Shown piece by piece: positions 7,379 through 15,704 of a DNA stretch of 64,000 nucleotides. The stretch's first letter is position 1; every line of letters begins with the position of its first letter. The translations under genes were made by a program, and so were the position numbers. Under the pieces are notes generated by a model, which ran no database searches, was not told the origin of the DNA, and worked only from the letters and a program-made list of their open reading frames with translations. This DNA is from Leucobacter sp. L43. Its GTDB lineage: Bacteria > Actinomycetota > Actinomycetes > Actinomycetales > Microbacteriaceae. The DNA lies in assembly GCF_016597785.1 (NCBI RefSeq), contig NZ_JAENJG010000003.1, forward strand, positions 1 through 64,000. Reading direction: 5' to 3'.

Positions 7379-8900
7379 CGTCTATGTCATCGGCGAGGGC
7401 CCAGTGGAGCTGGCGGCGGCTCTCGAATTCGCGGAGGTGGGCCTCAGCGTGCGCATCGGTCGCGCCGCGACGTCCGGTGGCGCGGCGTTCGCCGCTGGAG
7501 CTGCCGATGGTGGCGGTGCCGACCGAGCTGACGAGGCTAGAGCCGGGTTCTCGCCCGATGAAGTCACGGATCCAGACGGAACGCTGCGGGCGTTCCTCGA
7601 CCATGTGGCGTCGCCCCTTTCGCCGGGCAGCGCACCGTTGACCGGTGCTCGGCCGATCAGCGAGGCGCCGGTGCCGGTGCTGTTGCGCGGCGCAGACCGA
7701 GCATGGACGATGCAGCCAACGCCCGCGGTCCTGGGGATTCCCGCGGTGCCGCTGTCTCGAGAGAGCCTCGCGGTGCTGGGGCGTCGCGGTGCCGCGCGTG
7801 CATTTCTCGATCGCGTGCGCCCCGTGCTGACGATCGGCAAGACGCGCTCGCTCGGTCGCCTCGTACGATCGCGGCTCGGGAAGAGCGCGTTCGACCGGCT
7901 GGTGGACCCCATCGCGCGAGCGAAGTACGGCGTGAGCGCCGATCAAGTCGACGTGGCGATCGCTGCCCCAGGGCTCAATGAAGATGTCACCACAGCCGGG
8001 TCGCTCTGCGGTGCAGCGCTCGCGTACGCAGAACGGCATGTTGCACGTGAAACCCGCGTGCGACCCAGTGCCGGCTGGGAAGCGCTCCGCGAAGCTCTGC
8101 TCGAGCGACTCGCGCTGTACGGAGCCGAAGTGGCTGGTGCGCCCGTCGTCGGCGTCCGCAGCATCGGGGCCGCGGCCTGTGACGAATCACACGCCGGTGA
8201 CGCTCCGGGCGCCGGTGACGCCTCTGCCCCCGGCGCCGACAGTGATCGCGGCGGAGCGACCGAGTGGCTGATCGAGGAAGCGGGCGTGCGGATCCCGGCG
8301 AGCGCCGTCGTGATGGGCGACCGCGCGGTCGGGTTGACCGGCGTGCCCGCCGAGGGGCAAGTCCCGGAGGCGTCATCGATGCGATGGGTCGCGGAACTCG
8401 ACGTGACGGCACCTGACTTCGTCCCGGCCGCTCGCGCAGCGGGAGGCCGTCGTGCGGCACTCGAGACGGTTGCCGCGCCGAACGGCGAGCTGTGGAGCGT
8501 CGCCTGGGAGAGCGCGCTCGGCGATTCCGAGGCCTCGACGTGGCGGATCCGCTTCGCAGGGCCCGCTCAAGACGTCGACGGGGCGGGTGCTCCACGAGCT
8601 GAGGCGCTCGCCGACGTTCGCGCCGCGATCGACACGATGCTGCGCGATGTGCTCGACGCCTCGGGGGCGCGGCGCATGGATCCCGACCTGCCGGTCGACC
8701 TCCGCATGGTGCCGGCTCTGTTCGCGAGTGTCGAGGCACGCGACCGCTCGCTGCTCCATACCACTTCACCGGTCGCAGCGGAATCCACTTGCCTGAGGGT
8801 GGGTCCCGCAGTGCATAGTGGAGACCTCGCTGCAGCCGTCGCTGAGGCTCGAGAGCGGTCGGTGCACCTGCGCCGAAGGCTCACAGGCATCGCTGAGTGA
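7371..8900 (+). CDS. HemY/protoporphyrinogen-oxidase-like flavoprotein with degenerate FAD motif
   Basis: A 509-residue protein whose overall layout resembles the FAD-dependent amine oxidase/protoporphyrinogen oxidase family: an N-terminal nucleotide-binding beta-alpha-beta, a middle segment FDRLVDPIARAKYGV typical of HemY, and a C-terminal SGDLAAAVAEA segment. The dinucleotide motif is altered: residues 8-13 read GEGPVE where GxGxxG is expected, and the acidic residue that normally ends beta-2 is missing. FAD binding may be weak or lost. The ATG at 7371 overlaps the CPBP gene by 8 bp. hemD lies four genes downstream, a possible tetrapyrrole link. Function is unproven. Confidence 0.6.
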   Translation: MVDVYVIGEGPVELAAALEFAEVGLSVRIGRAATSGGAAFAAGAADGGGADRADEARAGFSPDEVTDPDGTLRAFLDHVASPLSPGSAPLTGARPISEAPVPVLLRGADRAWTMQPTPAVLGIPAVPLSRESLAVLGRRGAARAFLDRVRPVLTIGKTRSLGRLVRSRLGKSAFDRLVDPIARAKYGVSADQVDVAIAAPGLNEDVTTAGSLCGAALAYAERHVARETRVRPSAGWEALREALLERLALYGAEVAGAPVVGVRSIGAAACDESHAGDAPGAGDASAPGADSDRGGATEWLIEEAGVRIPASAVVMGDRAVGLTGVPAEGQVPEASSMRWVAELDVTAPDFVPAARAAGGRRAALETVAAPNGELWSVAWESALGDSEASTWRIRFAGPAQDVDGAGAPRAEALADVRAAIDTMLRDVLDASGARRMDPDLPVDLRMVPALFASVEARDRSLLHTTSPVAAESTCLRVGPAVHSGDLAAAVAEARERSVHLRRRLTGIAE

Positions 8901-8973
8901 CGACAGCGGCGCGAGATGGGGGAATCGCCGGAGAAGCGGCCCCCAAGCGCTGCACCCGCACCCGCACCGGGAG

Positions 8974-8979
8974 TAGGCT
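8974..8979 (+). promoter_or_regulatory. -10 box TAGGCT of envelope operon
   Basis: TAGGCTGGGC lies 38 nt before the YtxH-like start, similar to the glyS and purA promoters. The leader between them carries CTGGAGG as ribosome binding site. Confidence 0.5.
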
Positions 8980-9016
8980 GGGCGAAGACCAGGAACCGCC
9001 ACGAACTGGAGGCATC

Positions 9017-9454
9017 ATGAAGGGCAAGATCGCATTCGTTCTCGGCGCAGCTGTGGGGTACGTGCTCGGTTCACGTGCCGGACGCGAGCGCTATGAGCAG
9101 ATCAAGCGTGGCGCAGAGCAGGTGTGGAACACCCCATCAGTGCAGCAGGGCGTCGACGCTGTGCGCGACGCGACCCGGGGAACCGTGGAGAACGTGAAGG
9201 ACACGGCGCTGCGCGCCGGGAAGAACGCCTTCGCTTCCCTCGTCGGGGGGCAGAGCCGCTCGTCGTCGCAGTCTGGTGCAGCTCCGCAGCGCAGCGCCTC
9301 GTCGCAGCATGCCGCGTCGTCCCAGCACGCATCCTCGGTGCCGGCTCAGCCGAGCAGCACCCCGAAGAAGTCGCCGAGTGACTCGTCGACCTCCGCGCAG
9401 GCTGACTCCGCGGACACCAACGCGTCCGCGGAGGCGGACGGAGGGAACGCATGA
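9017..9454 (+). CDS. YtxH-like membrane-associated protein
   Basis: A 145-residue protein. Its N-terminus, KIAFVLGAAVGYVLGSRAGRERYE, matches the YtxH-type pattern of a single short membrane helix with a GYxxGSRAG motif. A helical middle (about 25-75) follows. The tail (about 80-145) is Ser/Ala/Gln-rich with the repeat SSQHA and is probably disordered. The ATG at 9017 has CTGGAGG at good spacing. It heads a three-gene operon with 4-bp ATGA overlaps. Such genes usually sit together in actinobacterial envelope or stress clusters. The exact role is unknown. Confidence 0.8.
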   Translation: MKGKIAFVLGAAVGYVLGSRAGRERYEQIKRGAEQVWNTPSVQQGVDAVRDATRGTVENVKDTALRAGKNAFASLVGGQSRSSSQSGAAPQRSASSQHAASSQHASSVPAQPSSTPKKSPSDSSTSAQADSADTNASAEADGGNA

Positions 9455-9915
9455 GTCGAAGGAAGGACGAGGCCGGCACGTTCGAGCTGCTGACCCGCCT
9501 GCCGCATCAGATCGTCAGTCTGGCGAAGATCGAGTATCAGAACGCCAAGCGCGAGATCATCACGAAGGCCAAGCGCGCAGGGATCGGAGCCGGTGCGATC
9601 GTCGTCGCGCTGTTCTTCCTGTTCTTCATGCTCGAAGCTCTCGTCATCGCGGCGATCGCCGCTCTCGCGATCGTCTGGCCGTGGTGGCTGGCGGCACTGG
9701 TGGTGGCGGCCGCGCTGCTGCTGCTCGCGGCCGTCGCGATCCTGGGTGGGATCGCGCTGATCAAGCGCGGCAATCCGGTGCCGGAGGAGACGCTCGACCG
9801 CGTCGGCGGAGATCTCTCTGCGATCGGTGAGGTGCGCGTGAACGCAGAACCGACCGCGACGCACCATTCCGCGCGCGAAATGCCGCGCGTCGGTGAAGAA
9901 GGGAACTGGCGATGA
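9451..9915 (+). CDS. Holin-X-like (phage holin superfamily III) membrane protein
   Basis: A 154-residue protein. A basic amphipathic N-terminus (about 1-45) is followed by two strong membrane helices (VVALFFLFFMLEALVIAAI and WWLAALVVAAALLLLAAVAI). This matches the actinobacterial holin-X/DUF1469 type. These proteins are chromosomal and the phage-holin label is only a family name; no other phage genes are here. The start overlaps the YtxH-like gene by 4 bp, and its own stop overlaps the DUF3618 gene by 4 bp, so the three are co-translated. Confidence 0.82.
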   Translation: MSRRKDEAGTFELLTRLPHQIVSLAKIEYQNAKREIITKAKRAGIGAGAIVVALFFLFFMLEALVIAAIAALAIVWPWWLAALVVAAALLLLAAVAILGGIALIKRGNPVPEETLDRVGGDLSAIGEVRVNAEPTATHHSAREMPRVGEEGNWR

Positions 9916-10172
9916 GCTCCGAAGAGAAGCGCCACGGCATCGCCGAAGCGGATCAGGCCCGAACCGAGCTGTACGACACGCTCTCACAACTCAAGGTGCG
10001 ATTGAACTACGCGCAGCGCGTCGACGACGCCGTCGAGGACGCGAAGGTGCGGATCGCCGAGGAGAAGCGGGACAACCCGGCAGGCTTCGGGGCAGGAGTC
10101 GCCGGCGTCGCGGTGCTGGCGGGCCTCGCTGTCTGGGGCATCGCATCGGCGGTCGCGCGACGCTTCTCCTGA
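9912..10172 (+). CDS. DUF3618-type small membrane protein
   Basis: An 86-residue protein. The N-terminal half is charged and helical (TELYDTLSQLKVRLNYAQRV), and one C-terminal membrane helix (FGAGVAGVAVLAGLAVWGI) follows. The pattern fits DUF3618, whose members occur next to YtxH-like and holin-X-like genes in actinobacteria. It ends the three-gene operon, starting within the ATGA overlap. Function is unknown; a scaffold with its two membrane partners is plausible. Confidence 0.8.
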   Translation: MSSEEKRHGIAEADQARTELYDTLSQLKVRLNYAQRVDDAVEDAKVRIAEEKRDNPAGFGAGVAGVAVLAGLAVWGIASAVARRFS

Positions 10173-10341
10173 TTCGCGCGCAGGTCACAGTTCTATTTCG
10201 TTCACCCCGGGAACCGTCGTCGTTTTGCTTCGGCGCGGTGGCAGGGTAAGAATAGGGTCAATGGATTTCCGGGAAGGGCCCGTATGCAGCTCTGCGCTGC
10301 AGGCGATGGCCATTCGTATTGGTATCGAGTGAGTGGGGTGT

Positions 10342-11133
10342 ATGTCTGCTGAGGCGAAGCCGCTCAGTGGCCTTCGGGTGCTCGTTCCTCGGGGCGGTAC
10401 CTGGGGCGATCTGGTCTCAAGAGCCCTGCGTGAACGCGGTGCGCACACGGTCATCGCACCGCTCGTCGACTTCGCGCACACGAGCGAAGAAGACAAGCTC
10501 GTCAGCGCGCTGAAAGACCTCGAGGCCGGTGCATTCGACTGGCTGACGGCGACGAGCTCAACAGTCGCCGACGTGCTCAAGCACCACAACGCGGTGATCC
10601 CTCCGGAGACGAGTGTCGCTCTGGTCGGAGAGGCGACGGCCGTCGCCTTCACCGACGCCGGATATCCCATCACCCGGACGCCGAGCGAAGAGAACAGCAC
10701 GCATGCGCTGCTCGAGGAGTGGAGCGAGATCGAGACGGACGCGGTGCTGAAGGTGCTCACGCTGCGTTCCGATGTGGCGATTCCCGTGCTCACCGAGGGG
10801 CTCATGGACCGCGGGCACGACGTGACCCAGGTGCTCGCGTTCCGCACCGTGGGCGTGCCCGCATCCGTGCACATCCGAGAGGACATCGAGTCGGGCCGCA
10901 TCAACGCGCTGCTCGTCGCTTCGGCGAAGATCGCCGAAGAGGTCGCGGCGCAGTTCCCGGACCTCCCCTCCGACACGATCGTGGCGTGCGTCGGCGTGAA
11001 CACGCTCGAGACCGCTGCGGAGCTCGGACTCCCCGCAGATGCGGACGATCCGTCGCACCCCGACTACGCGCTCAAGCGCGCGCTCATCGAGACCGTCGAA
11101 TCGGTCATCGACCAGAGCGACATGCTGGACTGA
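10342..11133 (+). CDS. hemD: Uroporphyrinogen-III synthase
   Basis: A 263-residue two-lobed protein matching HemD. It cyclises hydroxymethylbilane with D-ring inversion to uroporphyrinogen III, the branch point of heme, siroheme and cobalamin synthesis. Diagnostic stretches are LRVLVPRGG at the N-terminus, FDWLTATSSTVADVL, the hinge SVALVGEATA, and the second-lobe LLVASAKIAEEV with TIVACVGVNT. The ATG at 10342 is chosen; a GTG at 10333 is also in frame, and neither has a strong ribosome binding site. The next gene starts 3 nt after its stop. Other heme genes are not adjacent, apart from the HemY-like gene at 7371. Confidence 0.88.
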   Translation: MSAEAKPLSGLRVLVPRGGTWGDLVSRALRERGAHTVIAPLVDFAHTSEEDKLVSALKDLEAGAFDWLTATSSTVADVLKHHNAVIPPETSVALVGEATAVAFTDAGYPITRTPSEENSTHALLEEWSEIETDAVLKVLTLRSDVAIPVLTEGLMDRGHDVTQVLAFRTVGVPASVHIREDIESGRINALLVASAKIAEEVAAQFPDLPSDTIVACVGVNTLETAAELGLPADADDPSHPDYALKRALIETVESVIDQSDMLD

Positions 11134-11136
11134 CCG

Positions 11137-11556
11137 ATGGCACGAGTCGAGGTGCACCCCGATCGCGTGGTGATCCGCATGACCGCTGCCGAGCGGTTCG
11201 CCGCGATGCGCCGCCGGGACATCGTGCTCGATCGGTCGGCGATCACATCGGCCATCGTCACGGACGACCCGTGGGTCTGGGTGCGTGGCGTGCGAGTTCC
11301 CGGTGCCGCCATTCCCGGCCGCCTCGCGGCAGGAACCTGGCGCAATTTCACCGGCAGGGATTTCGTGCTGGTGCGCAGAGGCCGGAAAGCGGTCGTCATC
11401 GACTTCGAGAACCCCGAGGGCGCCGAAGAGGATCACGGCTGGCAAGGCGAATTCGACCACTTCTCGCGGGTGATCGTCTCATCGGTGCACGCGGGAGAGC
11501 TCATTCAGGCCCTGCGGCTCGATGGCGGCGAGACCGCGGTCGACACCGAAGCCTGA
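11137..11556 (+). CDS. Hypothetical protein downstream of hemD
   Basis: A 139-residue soluble protein of unknown function. It is beta-rich, with short strands such as RVEVHPDRVVIRM, VWVRGVRVPG and DFVLVRRGRKAVVIDF, resembling a PH-like barrel. I recall similar hypothetical proteins in Microbacteriaceae but no named function. Its ATG lies 3 nt after the hemD stop, so the two are co-transcribed. It has neither signal peptide nor membrane segment. No catalytic motif is visible. Confidence 0.7.
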   Translation: MARVEVHPDRVVIRMTAAERFAAMRRRDIVLDRSAITSAIVTDDPWVWVRGVRVPGAAIPGRLAAGTWRNFTGRDFVLVRRGRKAVVIDFENPEGAEEDHGWQGEFDHFSRVIVSSVHAGELIQALRLDGGETAVDTEA

Positions 11557-11643
11557 GGTGCCGGCGTGCGGCGAAGCCGGACGAGAACCGGTGCACGCCC
11601 GCTCGGTGCTGGATGCCCGGTACCGAGGCGCGGGGCCAGCGGG

Positions 11644-12219
11644 TCAGTCGCGGACGAGCACGAGCGAGTCGAGATCGAGACGCGTGCGCGGGGCGAGCTC
11701 ACGTTCGCGGAGCACTTCGGGAAGGCTGTCAGCTGAGCCGAGCTTGCCGATCGCGCTGATCGAGACCGGCACGAGACGATCCTCCAGATCGAATGCGGCG
11801 CGGATGGCGTCGCGGTCGAACCCGCCGAGCTGATGCAGGTGCAGGCCCTCCGACGTCGCTTGCACGCTGAGGTGCGCGACCGCCTGTCCGAGGTCGTATT
11901 CCGCCCACGGCCGAGCGTTGCCCTCGGCGTCGGTGGTCTCCGCGACGTTCACGATGAGTGCGCCAGCGTTCACGGCCCATTCGCGGTTGAACCCGACCAG
12001 GGTGTCGGTGATCCGAGCGAAGATCTCACCGCCCCTGCGTGCGATGATGAACCGCCACGGCTGGGTGTTGTTCGCGCTCGGCGCCCAGCGGGCGGCCTCG
12101 AGGATACCGCGGAGAGCGCCCTCAGGGAACGAGTGCGTGGTGTCGAAGGCGCGCGGGCTCCAGCGTTCGGCGAGAGATTCGATGACGGGTGCGCTGGTGA
12201 TTGCGGTGCGCGGGCTCAC
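11644..12219 (-). CDS. Nitroreductase-family FMN oxidoreductase
   Basis: A 191-residue protein of the FMN-dependent nitroreductase fold, which reduces quinones, nitro-aromatics or enals with NAD(P)H. The N-terminal FMN-binding motif is ERWSPRAFD, followed by the signature WAPSANNTQPWRFI. The C-terminal part carries VPVSISAIGK. The GTG at 12219 is chosen because GAGGAG lies upstream at usual spacing and the FMN motif begins about 15 residues in. It is on the same strand as the AEC transporter, whose stop lies 104 nt upstream, so co-transcription is possible but unproven. The natural substrate is unknown. Confidence 0.85.
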   Translation of the reverse strand: MSPRTAITSAPVIESLAERWSPRAFDTTHSFPEGALRGILEAARWAPSANNTQPWRFIIARRGGEIFARITDTLVGFNREWAVNAGALIVNVAETTDAEGNARPWAEYDLGQAVAHLSVQATSEGLHLHQLGGFDRDAIRAAFDLEDRLVPVSISAIGKLGSADSLPEVLRERELAPRTRLDLDSLVLVRD

Positions 12220-12322
12220 GATGGGGCTCCTCAGGTTGTGCGAACGGGGTATCCGACTGACTGCAACTGCGGGGGCGCGCGGACTATTCCCGGTTCGAAG
12301 GCGAACGTGGCGGCTGCTCGAT

Positions 12323-13306
12323 TCAGCCGAGGAGCCAGGCGACGCCCGCGATGATCGGCAACGACGCGAATGTGGTGAGGAAAACGGTGTCTCGCACCAT
12401 CGTCTCTCCGCGTCGGTAGGTGGCGGCGTAGTTGTACACGTTCTGCGCGGTCGGCAGTGCCGCGATGGTCGTGGCGACGAAGACCTCATGCGCGCCGAGG
12501 CCGAAAGCGGTTGCGAGGCTCCAGGTGACCACGGGCATGAGCAGCAGCTTGAGCGCGGAGGCAGTGAAGACCGCGGCGCGGCCGGTGCCGCGCTGGAGGG
12601 CGCGCTGCCCGTAGAGCGAGATGCCGAAGCTCAGCAGGACCATCGGGATGGCGGCGTCGCCGAGCATTTCGAGCGGGGCCGAGACGATCTCGGGGATGGG
12701 GAGGCCGATGAGCGCGACGATGAGGCCGAGCACCGACGCGATGATGATCGGATTGGAGGCCGCGCGTCCGAGCGCGGCGAGGGCGCCTTGGAAGGCGCCT
12801 CGAGGCCTCGGCGCGGACGCCGCGGCCGCCTCTGCCTCGGGAGCGCCGTCGACGAGTCTGCCGGTGCGCGTCGCCTCGAGCATCGACAGAATGGTCGGCG
12901 CGAAGCAGAGCAGCTGCACGAGAATCAGCGGCGCCACGTAGGCGGCGTCGCCCAGGATGTACACCGCCACCGGCAGCCCGAGATTGTTCGCGTTGACGTA
13001 TCCCGAGCAGGCAGCGCCGAGTGTCGTCGTCGCCAGGTCGCGCTTGAACCAGAGACGGGAGGCGATGACGAAGACGGCCGCGACGATGACAGCGGCGAGA
13101 CTCGTGATGAGGATCACGGGTGACAGGATGACGCTCGGGTCGCTCTGTCGGAGCACGGTGAACAGCAGCGCCGGGGTTGCGACGAAGAACGCCACATTGT
13201 TCAGCACGCGGCGCTGGTCGCCCTGCACGACTCCGAATCGAGCGGTGAGGTATCCGGCTCCGATGATCCCGAGAATGAGCGCGAACCCCTGCAGCACTCC
13301 GAACAT
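12323..13306 (-). CDS. AEC-family transporter (auxin efflux carrier type)
   Basis: A 327-residue integral membrane protein with about ten hydrophobic segments, five on each side of a cytoplasmic loop that here is Ala/Glu/Pro-rich (about 145-175). The N-terminal pattern GIIGAGYLTARFG and the unwound-helix segments GYVNANNLGLPV and TIAALPTAQNVYNYA are characteristic of the AEC family, which exports organic anions such as malate or auxin-like acids. The ATG at 13306 is preceded by GGGAGGAG. The ArgP gene stop lies 44 nt upstream. The substrate is not deducible. Confidence 0.88.
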   Translation of the reverse strand: MFGVLQGFALILGIIGAGYLTARFGVVQGDQRRVLNNVAFFVATPALLFTVLRQSDPSVILSPVILITSLAAVIVAAVFVIASRLWFKRDLATTTLGAACSGYVNANNLGLPVAVYILGDAAYVAPLILVQLLCFAPTILSMLEATRTGRLVDGAPEAEAAAASAPRPRGAFQGALAALGRAASNPIIIASVLGLIVALIGLPIPEIVSAPLEMLGDAAIPMVLLSFGISLYGQRALQRGTGRAAVFTASALKLLLMPVVTWSLATAFGLGAHEVFVATTIAALPTAQNVYNYAATYRRGETMVRDTVFLTTFASLPIIAGVAWLLG

Positions 13307-13350
13307 TCAGCTCCTCCCGGCCCCTCCCATCCTAGGGGGAGGCCCGGAGT

Positions 13351-14232
13351 TCACCCGAGCGCCGCCGCTGCCTCTGCGGCGATGATCCGGGAGAGGTCGT
13401 CGAGCACGGGGGAGTCGAGTTTCCAGCGCTGCCAGAAGAGCGGCATGAGGACCGGCCGGTCGCCGAGCTCGACGAGGCGCCCGTCGGCGAGCCCGGCTGC
13501 GCACTGCAGTTCGGGGAGCATGCCCCAGCCCATGCCGAGTTCGATGGCGTGCGCGAACTCGGCCGATGATGGAATGAAGTGGCGGGGCGGTGCGACGGTG
13601 GTCCGCGTGATTCGGCGGATGAATCGCTGCTGGAACACGTCGTGCCGATCGAACTCCAGCTGCGGAGCCGTGGCGAGCGCGGCCCCGGTGACGCCATCCT
13701 CGAAGTGACGCGCTGCGAAGGCTGGGCTCGCTACGGCGAAGTACCGGTCGGTGCCGATGCGGGTCGAGGTGCATCCGGGCACGGCGGTGGAAGTCGCGGT
13801 GAGCGCGGCCATAGCGGCGCCGCTGCGCAAGCGCTCGGTGGAGATGGTCTCATCCGCGCGCATCACCTCGAATGCGGCGTCGGTTTCGCGGGAGGCTCGG
13901 GCCAGCGCCGGAACGAACCACGTGGCCAGCGAATCGGCGTTCACGACGATCGGGATCAGCGTGCCGGTCGCCTCGTCAGCGCCGAGCTCCGCAGCGACAT
14001 CGACCGCGATCTGCTGCACCTGACGGGCTGCGCGCAGCGCGACGGCTCCGGCAGCGGTGACGGTGACGGGACGCGTGCGCTGGAGCAGGACCGTTCCGAC
14101 CCGCTGCTCCATGGCGCGCACGCGCTGGCTGATCGCCGATGGCGTGATGTGCAAGCGCCGCGCCGCGCGTTCGAAGCTCCCCTCGTCGAGGATCGCAGCG
14201 AACGTGGCGAGGTGCTCGACGGGGAAGTCCAT
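13351..14232 (-). CDS. LysR-family regulator, ArgP/LysG type
   Basis: A 293-residue LysR-type protein. The N-terminal helix-turn-helix covers about 3-60 (LATFAAILDEGSFERAARRL, ITPSAISQRVRAME) and an effector domain follows. The ArgP/LysG subgroup is indicated by the divergent LysE-type exporter. In Corynebacterium LysG activates lysE when lysine, arginine or histidine accumulates. The ATG at 14232 lies 6 nt after the -10 box TAAGAT, so the mRNA is probably leaderless. The 87-bp gap to lysE should contain the shared operator. Confidence 0.9.
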   Translation of the reverse strand: MDFPVEHLATFAAILDEGSFERAARRLHITPSAISQRVRAMEQRVGTVLLQRTRPVTVTAAGAVALRAARQVQQIAVDVAAELGADEATGTLIPIVVNADSLATWFVPALARASRETDAAFEVMRADETISTERLRSGAAMAALTATSTAVPGCTSTRIGTDRYFAVASPAFAARHFEDGVTGAALATAPQLEFDRHDVFQQRFIRRITRTTVAPPRHFIPSSAEFAHAIELGMGWGMLPELQCAAGLADGRLVELGDRPVLMPLFWQRWKLDSPVLDDLSRIIAAEAAAALG

Positions 14233-14238
14233 ACTCAG

Positions 14239-14244
14239 ATCTTA
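14239..14244 (-). promoter_or_regulatory. -10 box TAAGAT, leaderless argP/lysG start
   Basis: On the minus strand TAAGAT is separated by 6 nt from the ATG at 14232. No Shine-Dalgarno sequence is present. Confidence 0.6.
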
Positions 14245-14310
14245 AGCAGAATTCATGATGGTGAAGGATATGCACGCAGGTTCAATGAGGTCCTCCGCCC
14301 CCGCGCAGCG

Positions 14311-14316
14311 TACGTT
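14311..14316 (+). promoter_or_regulatory. -10 box TACGTT of lysE-like gene
   Basis: TACGTT lies 3 nt before the ATG at 14320 and 6 nt before the next codon, GTG at 14323. By the spacing seen elsewhere in this window, the leaderless start would be the GTG. Confidence 0.5.
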
Positions 14317-14319
14317 CGA

Positions 14320-14937
14320 ATGGTGATCATTCCTTTTCTCATCGGCGCGGGCAGCGGGCTATCGCTCATCGTCGCCATCGGCGCTCAGAACGCGTTCGTC
14401 TTACGGCAGGGCATCAGGCGAGAGCACGTGCTTCCCGTGGTGCTCATCTGCGGACTCGCCGACGCGATTCTGGAGTTGCTGGGAGTCGCCGGGATCGGAC
14501 TGGTCGTCGAACGCGCACCGGTGCTCCTCGAAATCGTGCGCTGGGGCGGCGTCGCCTTTCTGCTCTGGTACGCCTGGTCGGCGGCGCGTCGAGCCCTGCG
14601 CCCCGCCGGGCTGGTCGCCGGACAGGCCGACGCCGCGTCACTGCGGCAGACCGTGACGGCCTGCCTGGCGATCACGCTGCTCAACCCGCACGTGTACCTC
14701 GACACGATGGTGCTGATGGGGTCGCTGGGGAACGCGCAGGGGGATCCGGATCGCTGGTGGTTCGTGCTGGGCGGGGCCCTCGCGAGCCTGTGCTGGTTCT
14801 TCCTCCTCGGGTACGGCGCACGAGCGCTCACGCGCTTCTTCGAGACCCCTCGATCGTGGCGCATCCTCGACTCCGTAGTGGCTGTCACGATGCTGGTGAT
14901 CGCGGCGCGCATCGCCTTCGGCGGCATCGGCGCCTGA
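14320..14937 (+). CDS. LysE/ArgO-family amino acid exporter
   Basis: A 205-residue membrane protein with about six hydrophobic segments. Family hallmarks are the N-terminal SLIVAIGAQNAFVLRQG, the conserved ITLLNPHVYLD and the DxxLELLG region after the second helix. LysE/ArgO proteins export basic amino acids such as lysine and arginine. The ATG at 14320 or the adjacent GTG at 14323 is the start; the -10 spacing favours the GTG. It is divergent from the ArgP/LysG-type regulator, the usual arrangement for effector-activated export. Confidence 0.92.
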   Translation: MVIIPFLIGAGSGLSLIVAIGAQNAFVLRQGIRREHVLPVVLICGLADAILELLGVAGIGLVVERAPVLLEIVRWGGVAFLLWYAWSAARRALRPAGLVAGQADAASLRQTVTACLAITLLNPHVYLDTMVLMGSLGNAQGDPDRWWFVLGGALASLCWFFLLGYGARALTRFFETPRSWRILDSVVAVTMLVIAARIAFGGIGA

Positions 14938-14957
14938 GGCCAGAGCTCGGGAGAGGG

Positions 14958-15704
14958 CTAACCGGCGGGCGGCGGCACCAGGCGGTAGAGCACCTCGGGG
15001 CGCCCCCGCTTGCCGTAGCGGTGCGCGAGGTCGATCGCACCGGTCTCGACCAGATGATCCAGATAGCGTCTCGCGGTGGCGCGGGAGATCTCGCACCGTT
15101 GCGCGAGCTCAACCGCGGAGAGTGGAGCCACGGGATCGAGCGCGGAGAGCACCGCCGACAGGGTCACCTCGGAGATGCCCTTCGGCAACGCGGCATCGGC
15201 CTGATCCCGCTCAGCGCGCGCCGGTGCGCGGAGGTCGATCCGCCCGGTCGACTGCAGGCGATCGATCTCCCCCTGCCCGAGGGTCATCTCCCGCGCGGCG
15301 GCTGCGGCATCCCGGCGTTCGTCTCGGTAGCTCGCGAGGCGCGCATGCAGGGCCTGCTCGGTGAACGGCTTGACCAGATACCCGATGACGCGCGCCGCGA
15401 GCGCCTGCCGCACGGTCACCTGATCGCGCGACGAACTGATCACGAGTACGTCGGGAGAGGCCTCCCGCACCGTGCGCAATCGGTTCAGCACCTCGATGCC
15501 GCTGACGTCGGGCAGACGCATGTCGAGGAGCACGAGATCCACGTCACCGCGCAAGCTGTGCTGCACGGCCGCGCGACCCGTGCCGACCGTCGCCGTCACC
15601 GCGAACCCTGGGGCCCGCGACACGTAGTGCCCGTGCAGCTTGCGCGCGCCGGCATCGTCGTCGACGACGAGCACGCGAATGGGGGCCGAATCAGACGAAC
15701 TCAT
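14958..15704 (-). CDS. citB: CitB/DcuR-type response regulator
   Basis: A 248-residue regulator. The receiver domain spans about 9-125, with acidic pocket D15/D16, phosphoacceptor D61 in VLLDMRLPDVSG, and the lysine in GYLVKPF. A linker leads to a C-terminal winged helix-turn-helix (about 185-245; SAVELAQRCEISRATARRYLDHL). This combination is the CitB/DcuR family, which activates di- and tricarboxylate transport genes. Its ATG overlaps the stop of the upstream kinase by 4 bp. The likely target is tctCBA, divergent from the kinase gene. Confidence 0.9.
   Translation of the reverse strand: MSSSDSAPIRVLVVDDDAGARKLHGHYVSRAPGFAVTATVGTGRAAVQHSLRGDVDLVLLDMRLPDVSGIEVLNRLRTVREASPDVLVISSSRDQVTVRQALAARVIGYLVKPFTEQALHARLASYRDERRDAAAAAREMTLGQGEIDRLQSTGRIDLRAPARAERDQADAALPKGISEVTLSAVLSALDPVAPLSAVELAQRCEISRATARRYLDHLVETGAIDLAHRYGKRGRPEVLYRLVPPPAG

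Noticed and set aside
9451..9915. Prophage remnant suggested by the holin-like protein
   Set aside because: The holin-X name is a chromosomal actinobacterial family. Neighbours are YtxH-like and DUF3618 proteins, and no phage structural, integrase or lysin genes are present.
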